A DNA stretch of 64,000 nt from Betaproteobacteria bacterium UBA1934 (GCA_002337055.1 DDFG01000001.1:1-64000); one strand, 5' to 3'; shown: positions 25,510 through 35,369, counted from the first letter of the stretch. Translations and numbers: made by a program. The notes: generated from the letters alone by a model not told the origin.

Positions 25510-25588
25510 CAGGGGGCGTATTGTAGCCGCTCGTTCCGGGCGAAGCCAATCGCGTAAAATCGCGCCTCGCCCACTCTTCACTGAAGCC

Positions 25589-27493
25589 ATGCCACTGCTT
25601 ACCCTTACTGACGCGTTTCTTGCCTTTGGCCATGTTGCCCTGCTGGATGCCGCCCAATTTCAACTGGACAAAGGTGAGCGGTTGGCGCTGATCGGGCGCA
25701 ATGGCGTCGGCAAATCCTCCCTGCTTGCCGCACTGGCGGGGCAAGGTTCGCTCGATGATGGTGTGATCTGGAGCCAGCCGGGGTTGCGAATCGCTTATGT
25801 GCCACAGGAACCTCGACTGGCGCCTGATCAGGATGTGTTCGCCGCCGTTGTCTCCGGGCTTGGCTCTGTCGCCGACCAACTGGCCGAATACCACCTCGTG
25901 TCGCACCGTCTCGCCGATGCGGGTGCTGGCGTCGAGGCCGATCTGGCTCGGCTTGCCGCCTTGCAACACGAATTGGAGGCTGTCGGGGCGTGGTCTTGGG
26001 AGTCGCAGGCGGAAAGGGTGATCGAGCGCTTCGGTTTGGATGCCAACGCACAGGTGGCGACGCTTTCCGGCGGGCAGAAGAAACGGCTCGCCCTGGCGCA
26101 GGCGCTGGTGGCCTCACCCGATGTGCTGTTGCTGGACGAACCGACCAATCACCTCGATATCGCGGCGATCGAATGGCTGGAAGATTTTCTGCTCGATTCT
26201 GGCGTTACCTTGCTCTTTGTCACGCATGACCGTCGTTTTCTCGACCGGCTGGCGACTCGCATTGTCGAACTCGATCGCGGCCAGATGGTCAGTTTTCCGG
26301 GCCGATATGCCGACTACCGGGGGCGCAAGGAAGCGTTGCTGCATGAAGAGTCGCTCGCCAACGCGCGCGCCGACAAGCTTCTGAAAGAAGAAGAGACCTG
26401 GATACGCAAAGGGGTCGAGGCCCGCCGCACGCGGGCGGTCTTTCGCGTGCAGCGGCTGGACCACTTGCGGTCGGAGCGAGCGGCGCGCCGAGACCGCATC
26501 GGCCAAGTCAGCCTGCGCGTGGATGCGGGCGAGAAGAGCGGTCAGTTGGTCGTTGAAATGATCGACGTCGTCAAGCGCTACGGCGAACGTACCATCGTGG
26601 GAGGATTTTCCGCACGACTGATGCGTGGTGACAAGATCGGTTTGATCGGCCCCAATGGGGCAGGCAAAACCACGCTGCTGCGCCTGATCCTCGGCGAACT
26701 CAAGCCCGATGCCGGAACGCTGCGGCAAGGCAGCAAGCTCGAAGTGGCCTATTTTGACCAGTTCCGCGCCCAACTTGATCCGGAAGCCAGTCTGGCGGAT
26801 GTGATCTCGCCGGGTTCCGATTATGTCGATATTGCCGGTACGCGAAAGCATGTGGTGGGGTATCTGGGTGATTTTCTGTTTTCACCCGAACGGGCCCGAT
26901 CGCCGGTCAAATCCCTCTCTGGTGGCGAGCGTAATCGCCTGCTGCTGGCGCGCCTGTTTGCACGTCCTGCCAATGTGCTGGTGCTCGACGAGCCGACCAA
27001 CGATCTTGATCTGGAGACACTGGAGCTCCTGGAGCAGCTTTTGCAGGATTATCCGGGCACCTTGTTTTTGGTCAGCCACGACCGCGAGTTTCTCGACAAT
27101 GTCGTGACGCAGGCCATTGTGTCGGAAGGCGCCGGCGTTTGGCGGGAGTGGGTGGGTGGCTACAGCGATTGGGCGGCCTGGCGCGTGGAACGGGCAAGCG
27201 AATCTCTCGCCCCCAAACCGCTGGTTGAAAAGGTTGCGTCGGCTCCATCCGCATCGGGAAAGTCACGTGCCGACAAACTGAGTTGGAAGGAGTTGCGCGA
27301 GTTGGAATTGTTGCCGGACAAGGTGGCGGCGCTCGAGACCGAGCAGAAATTGCTGGTCGAACGACTTGAAGATCCCGCCCTGTATGGGGCGGGCGGTGAC
27401 GACGCGCAACGCTGCGCGGCGCGTCTGGCCGACATCGAAACCGAGTTGCTAACCTTGCTGGAACGTTGGGAAACGCTGGAGTCGCGGGCCTGA
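25589..27493 (+). CDS. uup: ABC-F type ATPase Uup
   Basis: The 634-aa soluble protein has two ABC ATPase domains with Walker A motifs GRNGVGKSS (about residue 36) and GPNGAGKTT (about 354), signature motifs LSGGQKKRLALAQAL and LSGGERNRLLLARLF, and Walker B LLLDEPTNHLD and LVLDEPTNDLD. The C-terminal coiled coil (LSWKELRELELLPDKVAALE onward) is the DNA-binding domain that marks Uup among ABC-F proteins. Uup influences transposon excision and ribosome or replication-linked processes. Length matches E. coli Uup (635). Confidence 0.92.
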   Translation: MPLLTLTDAFLAFGHVALLDAAQFQLDKGERLALIGRNGVGKSSLLAALAGQGSLDDGVIWSQPGLRIAYVPQEPRLAPDQDVFAAVVSGLGSVADQLAEYHLVSHRLADAGAGVEADLARLAALQHELEAVGAWSWESQAERVIERFGLDANAQVATLSGGQKKRLALAQALVASPDVLLLDEPTNHLDIAAIEWLEDFLLDSGVTLLFVTHDRRFLDRLATRIVELDRGQMVSFPGRYADYRGRKEALLHEESLANARADKLLKEEETWIRKGVEARRTRAVFRVQRLDHLRSERAARRDRIGQVSLRVDAGEKSGQLVVEMIDVVKRYGERTIVGGFSARLMRGDKIGLIGPNGAGKTTLLRLILGELKPDAGTLRQGSKLEVAYFDQFRAQLDPEASLADVISPGSDYVDIAGTRKHVVGYLGDFLFSPERARSPVKSLSGGERNRLLLARLFARPANVLVLDEPTNDLDLETLELLEQLLQDYPGTLFLVSHDREFLDNVVTQAIVSEGAGVWREWVGGYSDWAAWRVERASESLAPKPLVEKVASAPSASGKSRADKLSWKELRELELLPDKVAALETEQKLLVERLEDPALYGAGGDDAQRCAARLADIETELLTLLERWETLESRA

Positions 27494-27504
27494 GCGTTGC
27501 GCGC

Positions 27505-28341
27505 TCAGGCGGCGTCGGAGCCGGCGGGCACGCCCACCCGCTGCATCACTGCTTCTGGCAGCAGGTGCAGCAACTCGCCGATTTCCTTGTAGTCGTCGGG
27601 CAGGGCGGGGTCGCTCCAGCCTTTTGCCGAGTGGCGCGCCAGGCGCACCGCCAGCGTCACGTTTCTGGCGCGAGGCGAGGTTGCGTGGTCATCATCCATC
27701 AGATCTTTCAGCAGATCCGGTAGGTGCCACACGCGGCACAGCAATTGCTGCAGTTCGTGCATTGAGAACCCGATGACCTGGCGTTGCGCCTCGGCGCTGC
27801 GCATAGTTGGGTTTTCTCGGCGCAGTCGCATCACATCTAGTGCCAGGCGGGGGGCGAAGCACCAGCCCAAAATCTCCGCGAGATCGTGCAGCAGGGCTGC
27901 AAGGCGTACCTCTTCGGCATTGACGTCATGACGCCAGACCGCCCAGTCCCAGGCGTAATCGGCAGCGCGCTGGGCACGACGGATCACCTGCATGACGCCC
28001 AGCCAGGCCTGCGGCGCCACGTCCTTGAGCCGGGCCTCGATGGTGGGCAGATCCCCGAAGCGATGGAAGAAGGGTTCAATCCCTGACATCATGATTGCAC
28101 TGGCAATGGTCGTAATGTCGTGTTGCAGGCTTTTTCCACGCAGTGGCTGAATGTAGGCGAGTACCCGGACAGACATGATCGGATCTTGCAAGACCACCTG
28201 CGCCAGCTCGCGTGCCGACACATCATCGATGTGGGCCGCCATCTCATCGATCTGCCGGCGCGTATGACGCAGAATGGGCAGGCTGCTTTCAGAGAAGACT
28301 CTGACCCAGCTTTCGATATCCGGCAGCGGTTGTTCGATCAT
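27505..28341 (-). CDS. HDOD domain signalling protein
   Basis: The 278-aa protein is a stand-alone HDOD (HD-related output) domain: LPILRHTRRQIDEMAAH at the N-terminus, the helix ELAQVVLQDPIMSVRVLAYI, then RLAALLHDLAEILGW. HDOD proteins are non-catalytic relatives of HD phosphohydrolases found in bacterial signalling networks. It converges with uup (11 bases apart) and diverges from the glyoxalase-type gene. A second HDOD protein is encoded at 29117-30307. Confidence 0.8.
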   Translation of the reverse strand: MIEQPLPDIESWVRVFSESSLPILRHTRRQIDEMAAHIDDVSARELAQVVLQDPIMSVRVLAYIQPLRGKSLQHDITTIASAIMMSGIEPFFHRFGDLPTIEARLKDVAPQAWLGVMQVIRRAQRAADYAWDWAVWRHDVNAEEVRLAALLHDLAEILGWCFAPRLALDVMRLRRENPTMRSAEAQRQVIGFSMHELQQLLCRVWHLPDLLKDLMDDDHATSPRARNVTLAVRLARHSAKGWSDPALPDDYKEIGELLHLLPEAVMQRVGVPAGSDAA

Positions 28342-28474
28342 GCTATTCCTCTTCTTGAAAAGAAGCGGGTAACCTCATGTTTTAAAGGCCCTTCAAGTTT
28401 AAGTGCAGGTCCGCGATTTCGGCAAGGCTTTTTTGCGTGCCATAATGCGCCTTCTTTAAAACCAATGACCTCAC

Positions 28475-29110
28475 ATGCAATTTGCCATCATTCCGGTGAC
28501 ACCCTTCGAGCAGAACTGCACGCTTTTCTGGTGTGAAGCCACGCGGCAGGCCGCGGTGATCGATCCCGGCGGCGACATTGACCGCATCCTCGCGCATGTC
28601 GCAGAGCATAAACTGACCCTGGGCAAGATTCTCGTGACGCATGGTCACATCGATCACGCCGGCGCGGTGGCTGAATTGGCGGAACGCTGCCATCTGCCGA
28701 TCGAAGGACCGCACGCCGAAGATCGCTTCTGGATCGAGGGCATGCCGCAACAGAGCAAAATGTTCGGCTTTCCGGGTGTGCGCACCTTTGAGCCGACACG
28801 ATGGTTGCAACAGGGCGACAAAGTGAATCTGGGAAATCTTGAGCTGGACGTGTTGCATTGCCCGGGGCATACCCCGGGCCATGTTGTGTTCTATCATGCT
28901 CCGAGCCGGTTAGCGCAAGTCGGGGATGTGCTTTTTCAGGGCTCGATCGGACGCACTGACTTCCCTCGTGGCGATTACGACACCCTGATCGCCTCAATCC
29001 ACGAAAAGCTGTTTCCGCTCGGCGATGACGTGCGTTTTATTCCCGGCCATGGCCCGATGTCGACCATGGGCGAGGAACGCCGTTTTAACCCTTTCTGCGG
29101 CGGCCAATAA
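28475..29110 (+). CDS. Metallo-beta-lactamase-fold hydrolase (YcbL/glyoxalase II-like)
   Basis: The 211-aa protein has the metal-binding THGHIDHAG motif near residue 55, HCPGHTPGHVVF near 127, the GDVLF Asp near 148, and the terminal PGHGP His. This is the complete dinuclear zinc set of the family. Short proteins of this type (YcbL) act as type II glyoxalases hydrolysing S-lactoylglutathione, but thioesterase substrates differ across the group. It has its own promoter region between divergent genes. Confidence 0.88.
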   Translation: MQFAIIPVTPFEQNCTLFWCEATRQAAVIDPGGDIDRILAHVAEHKLTLGKILVTHGHIDHAGAVAELAERCHLPIEGPHAEDRFWIEGMPQQSKMFGFPGVRTFEPTRWLQQGDKVNLGNLELDVLHCPGHTPGHVVFYHAPSRLAQVGDVLFQGSIGRTDFPRGDYDTLIASIHEKLFPLGDDVRFIPGHGPMSTMGEERRFNPFCGGQ

Positions 29111-29116
29111 GGAAAT

Positions 29117-30307
29117 TCAGCACGCCTGCTGGCTGACCTTGCTCGACCACTCGAGCGCATCGAGTTGCGCTTGCACATAGTCGTCGCAGGTGATCCCGAG
29201 CGACTCCAGAATCTGGCTGGCCGTTTCTGGCTTATGCCGTTCGGCGTTTTCGATGGCACACAACAGATCACCCAGTGGGCCGGCGCGTTCGGTCAAGGCG
29301 AGCTTGACCGGGCTGACCACAGGCAATTGCGCAAGAATCTCGTCCATTGATAGGTTGAGCAAGACATCCAGCAGCGAGAATATACCGGTCATAAAGGCGC
29401 TGTCCGCCGAGATGGCCAGTTGCGGCGGCGGGTTGATGTGAGCAAAGGCCAGTTCTATTAAGCGGCCGCGCATCGCCGCCCACTGTAGCAGCGGGTTGGG
29501 TCGGCCGCTACTGCCAGGATCGGCATAGACCAGCAGCTGGAGCCAGCGCTGCAACTGCCGACGCCCGAGCAGATTGATGGCCTGCGAGAAGCTGCTGATC
29601 TGCGTGCGTAGCCCGAGCGCGGCCGAATTGACCAGTCTCAGCAAACTGTAGGAGAGCTTTGGTTCCTGCCGAAAAATATCTTCGATTGCGGCGGTATCGG
29701 CATCCTGGGTAATCAGCGACAGCAACTGTAGCAGGTGCGCCCGCATCATGTCGGGTTTGCTGGGTTCCTTACTGCGGGTGTGGATGAAATCGGCGCTGAG
29801 CAGGGCGCACTGATTGGCCAACCCCCAATCGAAATCCTGCCGCGTACGAACAGGCCCAAGCGCAATCGTGGTTTGCGTCGCCAGTACCATCAGTTTTACG
29901 GGCACGGTGGTACGTGCGTGTTGAGTCTCGACAAAGACGTAATCCCATTTGCCGCCCGGTGGCGGCAGGGCATGATGGGGATAGGAGATCAAACCAACCT
30001 TGCCACCGGCCTGCCTGATCGGCTCGACAGGTGCAAGCCAGGACTGATCGACCGCCTCTTCCGGCTCGCTGAGCAGGAACACCGTGCGTTCAAGCGGCCA
30101 GCCGCCAATGGATTGCGCCGGATCAAGCAGCGGCACAAACCAAGGTAACTGGTGACCGATGGTCGGGGTGCCTTCGGGCTGGGCCTGTGAAGCGAGTCGC
30201 GCCAGGCAGTCGGGATCGCAGCCAGCGGCAGTCGACACCATCAAACCGCCCCAGTGCTCGTCTCGATTCAGCCAAGGGTGAATGAATATATACTGCTTGC
30301 CGCTCAT
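29117..30307 (-). CDS. EAL-like/HDOD signalling protein (YuxH-type)
   Basis: The 396-aa protein has an N-terminal region of about 190 residues with the strand-loop pattern of a degenerate EAL domain (LPWFVPLLDP, VGLISYPHH, DYVFVETQHA) but no ELL/EAL metal motif. A C-terminal HDOD domain follows (IFRQEPKLSYSLLRLVNSAA, FMTGIFSLLDVLL). YuxH-type proteins of this layout are regulatory, not active phosphodiesterases. It converges with the hydrolase gene. Confidence 0.8.
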   Translation of the reverse strand: MSGKQYIFIHPWLNRDEHWGGLMVSTAAGCDPDCLARLASQAQPEGTPTIGHQLPWFVPLLDPAQSIGGWPLERTVFLLSEPEEAVDQSWLAPVEPIRQAGGKVGLISYPHHALPPPGGKWDYVFVETQHARTTVPVKLMVLATQTTIALGPVRTRQDFDWGLANQCALLSADFIHTRSKEPSKPDMMRAHLLQLLSLITQDADTAAIEDIFRQEPKLSYSLLRLVNSAALGLRTQISSFSQAINLLGRRQLQRWLQLLVYADPGSSGRPNPLLQWAAMRGRLIELAFAHINPPPQLAISADSAFMTGIFSLLDVLLNLSMDEILAQLPVVSPVKLALTERAGPLGDLLCAIENAERHKPETASQILESLGITCDDYVQAQLDALEWSSKVSQQAC

Positions 30308-30502
30308 GGTTTTGCCTGTCTCCGATATCCTGTCAATAAACTGGCCGCGCTACCTTACCCGTTGCAGCCGGGATGTCTTCTCCGAGGGGCGGGGCCGGCC
30401 GGGGTCGGGGTCCGGGTTGGTGGCTGCGCGCGACCTCGGGCCATTCTACACCAGCCGGTGGCCGGGCCGCCAAACGCTGGATACGTTCAGGAGAGGTTCA
30501 CG

Positions 30503-31126
30503 ATGACGGCCTTGCCCGCATACTGGCACGACGCCGGCGTAACGCTCTCTGGTCGCGACGAGGTGATGGCCGTGCTGATCAGCCGTTATTGCGGTATGGG
30601 GTTGGCCTCGCGAGGGGATCCCTTTGCGACGCTGGCTCGGTCCATTGCCGGCCAGCAGATCTCTGTCAAGGCGGCCGATGCCGTCTGGAACCGCGTTGTC
30701 GCGCGCGTTGGCGAGATGACCCCGGCGGCGGTGTTGCGTACTGGGCAGGCAGGGCTGGCCGATTGCGGATTGTCGATGCGTAAAATGGAATACTTGGTGG
30801 ATCTGGCCGAGCATTTCAGTAGTGGGCGTATCGATCCCGCCCGTTGGGTGGGGTTCGATGACGAAACAGTGGTTGCCGGACTGTGTGATGTGCGCGGTAT
30901 CGGTCGCTGGACTGCCGAGATGTTCCTGATCTTCAACTTGTGCCGGCCGGACGTCTTCCCCTTGGACGATATCGGCTTGCAGCGGGCCATCGGCAACCAC
31001 TATCTGTCGGGCGAAAGGCCCACTCGTGCCGCGCTGGCAGCGTTTGGCGAGCGCTGGCGGCCGTGGCGTACTGTGGCGACGTGGTATCTTTGGCGCAGCC
31101 TCGATCCGATCCCGGTCGAGTATTGA
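30503..31126 (+). CDS. alkA: DNA-3-methyladenine glycosylase II (AlkA-like base-excision enzyme)
   Basis: This 207-aa HhH-GPD superfamily protein starts at ATG 30503, which follows AGGAGAGG. It has ARSIAGQQISVKAADAVW near residue 49, a helix-hairpin-helix LCDVRGIGRWTAEMFLIFNL near 134, and FPLDDIGLQRAIG supplying the catalytic Asp. Such short proteins excise alkylated purines and lack the N-terminal domain of E. coli AlkA. The longer frame to 30254 overlaps the divergent gene and is unlikely. Confidence 0.88.
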   Translation: MTALPAYWHDAGVTLSGRDEVMAVLISRYCGMGLASRGDPFATLARSIAGQQISVKAADAVWNRVVARVGEMTPAAVLRTGQAGLADCGLSMRKMEYLVDLAEHFSSGRIDPARWVGFDDETVVAGLCDVRGIGRWTAEMFLIFNLCRPDVFPLDDIGLQRAIGNHYLSGERPTRAALAAFGERWRPWRTVATWYLWRSLDPIPVEY

Positions 31127-31177
31127 ATGGCTCGCTTTGCGGTAAAATGATGGCCGACTTTTCCTACCGGAACGCCT

Positions 31178-32143
31178 ATGAAAACCTGTTTTCTCGAATT
31201 CGAGCAACCCATCGCCGAGCTGGAAGCCAAGATCGACGAGCTGCGCTTTGTGCAGGACGATTCCGCGCTCGACATTTCCGAAGAAATCGGGCGGCTGGAA
31301 AAGAAGGGCGCTCAACTGACCAAGGATCTGTATGCCAACCTTGCGCCTTGGCAGATCGCCCAGGTGGCGCGGCATTCGCAACGTCCTTACACGCTGGATT
31401 ACGTTGCGCGCATGTTCACCGATTTCGAAGAACTCCACGGTGACCGGGCGTTCGCCGACGACAAGGCGATTGTGGGCGGTATTGCACGCTTCAATGGCCA
31501 GCCGGTGATGGTGATCGGACACCAGAAAGGGCGCGACACCAAGGAAAAGATCTACCGCAATTTTGGCATGCCTCGCCCGGAAGGCTATCGCAAGGCGCTC
31601 CGCCTGATGAAACTGGCCGAGAAATTCGGTTTGCCGATCATGACCTTTGTCGACACGCCGGGCGCCTATCCCGGTATCGACGCCGAAGAACGCGGGCAAT
31701 CCGAGGCGATTGGCCGCAATCTATACGAAATGGCGGGCCTCAAGGTACCGGTCATCGTCACGATCATCGGCGAGGGCGGTTCCGGCGGCGCGCTGGCGAT
31801 TGCCGTGGGTGATACGCTGCTGATGCTGCAATACTCCACCTATTCCGTTATTTCGCCGGAAGGATGCGCATCCATTTTGTGGAAGAGCGCGGAAAAGGCG
31901 CCCGAAGCAGCCGAAACCATGGGCATCACCGCCCAGCGCCTGAAATCGTTAGGTCTGGTCGACAAGATCGTTCCCGAGCCGCTGGGCGGAGCGCACCGCG
32001 ATCACGCCGCCATGGCGCAGAGTCTCAAGAAGGCATTGCACGATGCGCTGAAGAACCTCTCCGCCATGAGCAGCGAACAGTTGCTGGCCGCCCGTTACGA
32101 GCGTCTGATGGGTTATGGCCGCTTTAAAGAGCTGGCTGCCTGA
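31178..32143 (+). CDS. accA: Acetyl-CoA carboxylase carboxyltransferase subunit alpha
   Basis: AccA with AccD transfers carboxyl from biotin to acetyl-CoA in the first step of fatty acid synthesis. The 321-aa protein begins MKTCFLEFEQPIAELEAKID, the family's helical N-terminus, and carries the crotonase-type core (FVDTPGAYPGIDAEERGQSEAI, IGEGGSGGALAIAVGD). Length is normal. It overlaps the start of tilS by 29 bases, a common arrangement in this group. Confidence 0.98.
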   Translation: MKTCFLEFEQPIAELEAKIDELRFVQDDSALDISEEIGRLEKKGAQLTKDLYANLAPWQIAQVARHSQRPYTLDYVARMFTDFEELHGDRAFADDKAIVGGIARFNGQPVMVIGHQKGRDTKEKIYRNFGMPRPEGYRKALRLMKLAEKFGLPIMTFVDTPGAYPGIDAEERGQSEAIGRNLYEMAGLKVPVIVTIIGEGGSGGALAIAVGDTLLMLQYSTYSVISPEGCASILWKSAEKAPEAAETMGITAQRLKSLGLVDKIVPEPLGGAHRDHAAMAQSLKKALHDALKNLSAMSSEQLLAARYERLMGYGRFKELAA

Positions 32144-33110
32144 AGCTCACCTCGCCGCTTTTCTGGACACGCATGGGGCGCTGAACGAGCGCCTCTGTGT
32201 CGGACTCTCGGGCGGTCGCGATTCCGTATTGCTGCTACACGCAGCGGCGGCATTGCATCTCGAAGGCCTCACGGCGCTGCACGTCCACCACGGCTTGTCA
32301 CCCAATGCCGACCGGTGGGTTGCGTTCTGCGAGCATCGCTGCGCGGCATTGGGTATACCGCTAACCGTCGTGCGTACATCGGTCGAACGGGGCCAGGGGG
32401 GCGGCCTAGAAGCGGCGGCCCGCACTGCGCGCTACCGCGCTTTTGCCGATTATGGCGCACAGACGCTGCTGCTTGCTCACCACCAGGACGATCAAGCCGA
32501 AACCGTGCTGTTCAACCTGCTGCGCGGCAGCGGCGTGTCCGGCGCCGCCGGGATTCCGCCTGTGCGCTTCCTGGGGGCTGTGCGCATCCTGCGCCCGTGG
32601 CTGGATGTGCCCGGAGATGTCATTGCTCGACATGCGGAGGGTCTCGGGTGGGTTGAAGACGAAAGCAATGCGAATCCCGCATTCTCACGCAATTTTCTCC
32701 GTCACGAGATTTTACCGCGTCTAAGACGGCGTTTTTCTGCGTGCTCGCGCTTGCTCGCTCAGGCAGGGGGGCACTTCGCCGAAGCGGACAGTCTGCTGGG
32801 CGAACTGGCGGAAATCGATTGGGCGCGCTGTCGAGAGGGCGAGGCGGCGAGGCTGACGACATTGCGGCAGTTATCTTCGTCACGCCTGAAAAATCTGCTG
32901 CGTTGGCGTTTGCGGCAATTGGGATGGCGGGTGCCTGTCGCCGCCAGACTGGATGAATTTGTGCGGCAACTTCAGCATTCAGCGCCGGATCGACATCCCG
33001 CGCTGTACTTGCCGGAGGGTTGCCTGCGCGTGAGTGGGCGCGCGTTGCACTGGCAGCCCGGCGATAGCGCCACGCCGGGCGATCCCGCGCCATCGAATCT
33101 CGTGGAGTGA
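32115..33110 (+). CDS. tilS: tRNA(Ile)-lysidine synthase
   Basis: TilS modifies C34 of tRNA-Ile(CAU) to lysidine so that it reads AUA. The 331-aa protein has the N-type PP-loop GLSGGRDSVLLLHA near residue 30, HVHHGLSPNADRW, and the LLAHHQDDQAETVLFNLLRGSG segment that binds ATP/tRNA. It is about 100 residues shorter than E. coli TilS and appears to lack the C-terminal tRNA-recognition domain, as do some other bacterial forms. Start ATG 32115 lies inside accA. Confidence 0.93.
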   Translation: MAALKSWLPEAHLAAFLDTHGALNERLCVGLSGGRDSVLLLHAAAALHLEGLTALHVHHGLSPNADRWVAFCEHRCAALGIPLTVVRTSVERGQGGGLEAAARTARYRAFADYGAQTLLLAHHQDDQAETVLFNLLRGSGVSGAAGIPPVRFLGAVRILRPWLDVPGDVIARHAEGLGWVEDESNANPAFSRNFLRHEILPRLRRRFSACSRLLAQAGGHFAEADSLLGELAEIDWARCREGEAARLTTLRQLSSSRLKNLLRWRLRQLGWRVPVAARLDEFVRQLQHSAPDRHPALYLPEGCLRVSGRALHWQPGDSATPGDPAPSNLVE

Positions 33111-33189
33111 GCGCGTCGGCGAAAGCAGTCTCCCGCAGGCTCACACCTTCGGTTAAAATCGCAAGCTTGTTGATCTTTGGGTATTGACC

Positions 33190-34068
33190 ATGATTACCGG
33201 TTCCATCGTCGCCATCGTGACGCCCATGCAGGAAGATGGACAGATCGATTTCCCCGCGCTGAAGAAGCTGATCGATTTTCATGCCGCCGAAGGCACGGAC
33301 GGTATCGTCATCGTCGGCACCACCGGCGAATCGCCGACCGTCAGCGTTGACGAGCACTGCGAGTTGATCCGCTTCACTGTTGAACATGCGGCCGGTCGCC
33401 TGCCCGTGATCGCCGGTACGGGCGCCAATTCGACGGCAGAGGCCATCGAATTGACTCGTTTCGCCCAGAAGGCGGGGGCTCGGGCGGCACTTTCCGTCGT
33501 GCCCTACTACAACAAACCGACGCAGGAAGGGCTATATCGCCACTTCCGCACCGTCGCCGAAGCCGTCGAATTGCCTGTCCTGCTCTACAACGTGCCTGGG
33601 CGGACGGTGGCCGACATGAGCAATGACACCACCCTGCGCTTAGCCGAGATTCCCAATATCATAGGTATCAAGGATGCGACGGGCAACATCGACCGCGCCT
33701 GCGACTTGATTGTTCGCGCGCCCAAGGATTTTGCCCTCTACAGCGGCGACGACATGACCTGCATGGCAACCATCCTGCTCGGTTTCCACGGCACCATTTC
33801 GGTTACCGCCAACGTTGCCCCGCGCCTGATGCACGAGATGTGCGCCGCCGCTGCGGCGGGCAACGCCCAGACCGCGCGCGACATTCATTTCCGCCTGTTG
33901 AACCTGCATCGCGATCTGTTCTGCGAAGCCAATCCCATCCCGGTCAAATGGGCGGTGCAACAACTGGGTCTTGCGCCGGGCGGTATTCGCCTGCCGCTAA
34001 CACCGTTGTCGGCCGCCAACCAGGAACGTATCCGCACCGCCCTGCGCAAGGCGGGTGTCCTTGCCTGA
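33190..34068 (+). CDS. dapA: 4-hydroxy-tetrahydrodipicolinate synthase
   Basis: DapA condenses pyruvate with aspartate semialdehyde in lysine/diaminopimelate synthesis. The 292-aa TIM-barrel protein has GTTGESPT near residue 43, VVPYYNKPTQEGLYRHF with the catalytic Tyr, and the Schiff-base lysine in IIGIKDATGNI near 161. ATG 33190 is used; the TTG six bases earlier is in frame but less likely. It is followed closely by bamC, as in many proteobacteria. Confidence 0.98.
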   Translation: MITGSIVAIVTPMQEDGQIDFPALKKLIDFHAAEGTDGIVIVGTTGESPTVSVDEHCELIRFTVEHAAGRLPVIAGTGANSTAEAIELTRFAQKAGARAALSVVPYYNKPTQEGLYRHFRTVAEAVELPVLLYNVPGRTVADMSNDTTLRLAEIPNIIGIKDATGNIDRACDLIVRAPKDFALYSGDDMTCMATILLGFHGTISVTANVAPRLMHEMCAAAAAGNAQTARDIHFRLLNLHRDLFCEANPIPVKWAVQQLGLAPGGIRLPLTPLSAANQERIRTALRKAGVLA

Positions 34069-34078
34069 CGGAGTATTC

Positions 34079-35233
34079 ATGAAGAAAAGACTGCATTCAC
34101 TTTCCCTGGTGTTGATCGCGGCCGGCCTGTCGGCGTGTAGCGGCTTTGGCGACATCCTGCCCGATACCAAGAAGATCGATTACAAATCTGCCGGCCGGGT
34201 GCCTTCGCTCGAAATTCCGCCCGATCTCACCCAGGTCGCGCGCGAGGAGCGTTACGCGGTACCAGACGCGAGCGGGAAGGGAACAGCCACCTTGTCGTCC
34301 TACAATGCCGATCGGGGTGGAACGCCGAAGGCGGAAAAACAAGCCGTGTTGCCGGCTATGGGCGACAAGGTGCGGGTGGAACGCATCGGCAATGAGCGCT
34401 GGCTGGTCGTCTCGGCACCGGCTGACCGTTTGTGGGGCACCGTCAAGGAATTCTGGCAGGAAATGGGCTTTATCGTGGTGACCGAGGTGCCGGAAGCCGG
34501 CGTCATGGAAACCGACTGGGCCGAGAACCGGGCGAAACTGCCGATGGATGTTGTTCGCAACACGATTGGCAAGTTGCTTGATTCGCTCTATTCCACCGGA
34601 GAACGCGACAAGTTCCGCACGCGCCTCGAACAGGGCCGGGAGCCGGGCACGACGGATATCTTCATCAGTCACCGCGGCATGGAAGAGGTGCTCGTTTCCA
34701 ACAACAAGGGAGATGCCCGCTGGCAGGATGCCCGCTGGCAGCCCCGCCCACCCAGCCCCGAGCTCGAGGCGGAAATGCTGCGGCGCCTGATGGTGCGTCT
34801 GGGGACGGATGAAAAGCGCGCCGATACCTTGCTGACCAGCGCCAAATCCGATGATCGCGCCCGTCTGACCCAACTGGCGGATGGGACCGGGACTGTCGAG
34901 GTTCAGGAAGGTTTCGATCGCGCCTGGCGTCGAGTGGGATTGGCACTCGACCGCGTGGGCTTCACCGTTGAAGACCGCGATCGTGTGCGCGGCATCTACT
35001 TTGTGCGCTATGTCGACCCTGAGCTGGACGAGGTCAAAACCCAGAAGAGCTGGCTCGACAAGTTGGCGTTCTGGAAGAGCGATCGCAGTGCTGTCAGCAA
35101 GGAGCAGTATCGCGTGTATGTTTCCGATGCCGGCCAGGTGACGAAGATTCAGGTGCTGACTCGCGAAGGTGGCATCGACAAGTCGGAAACCGCACGCAAG
35201 ATATTGAAACTGCTGCACGAGCAACTCAAGTAA
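34079..35233 (+). CDS. bamC: Outer membrane protein assembly factor BamC (lipoprotein)
   Basis: BamC (NlpB) is an accessory lipoprotein of the beta-barrel assembly machine. The 384-aa protein has a signal peptide with lipobox LSAC near residue 19, the unstructured N-terminal segment that contacts BamD (DILPDTKKIDYKSAG, then LEIPPDLTQ), and two helix-grip domains. It begins 10 bases after dapA and ends just before a strong terminator. The reading frame starting at 34055 inside dapA is not used. Confidence 0.93.
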   Translation: MKKRLHSLSLVLIAAGLSACSGFGDILPDTKKIDYKSAGRVPSLEIPPDLTQVAREERYAVPDASGKGTATLSSYNADRGGTPKAEKQAVLPAMGDKVRVERIGNERWLVVSAPADRLWGTVKEFWQEMGFIVVTEVPEAGVMETDWAENRAKLPMDVVRNTIGKLLDSLYSTGERDKFRTRLEQGREPGTTDIFISHRGMEEVLVSNNKGDARWQDARWQPRPPSPELEAEMLRRLMVRLGTDEKRADTLLTSAKSDDRARLTQLADGTGTVEVQEGFDRAWRRVGLALDRVGFTVEDRDRVRGIYFVRYVDPELDEVKTQKSWLDKLAFWKSDRSAVSKEQYRVYVSDAGQVTKIQVLTREGGIDKSETARKILKLLHEQLK

Positions 35234-35260
35234 ATCGACATCAGCAGGTCTGATAAGCTA

Positions 35261-35288
35261 GGCCGGTGTTGCCCACCGGCCTTTTTCT
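35261..35288 (+). terminator. Rho-independent terminator after bamC
   Basis: GGCCGGTG (35261-35268) and CACCGGCC (35274-35281) form a perfect 8-bp stem with a TTGCC loop, followed by TTTTTCTT. It lies 27 bases after the bamC stop. Confidence 0.9.
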
Positions 35289-35324
35289 TGGGTGTCTGCA
35301 ACGGGCACTCGCCACGGAGGCAAC

Positions 35325-35353
35325 AAAAAAGCGAGGCAGAGGCCTCGCTTTTT
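35325..35353 (-). terminator. Bidirectional terminator after the small lipoprotein gene
   Basis: GCGAGGC (35331-35337) and GCCTCGC (35342-35348) pair perfectly. On the minus strand six T residues follow the stem, serving the lipoprotein gene that ends at 35370; on the plus strand five T residues follow as well, giving bamC a back-up terminator. Confidence 0.85.
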
Positions 35354-35369
35354 GCTAGGGCTGCAAGAA

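Noticed and set aside
25279..25557. 92-codon plus-strand frame across the small RNA and tRNA-Arg
   Set aside because: It runs through the terminator hairpin and the antisense of a tRNA, has no ribosome site, and its start lies inside the sigma-54 promoter.
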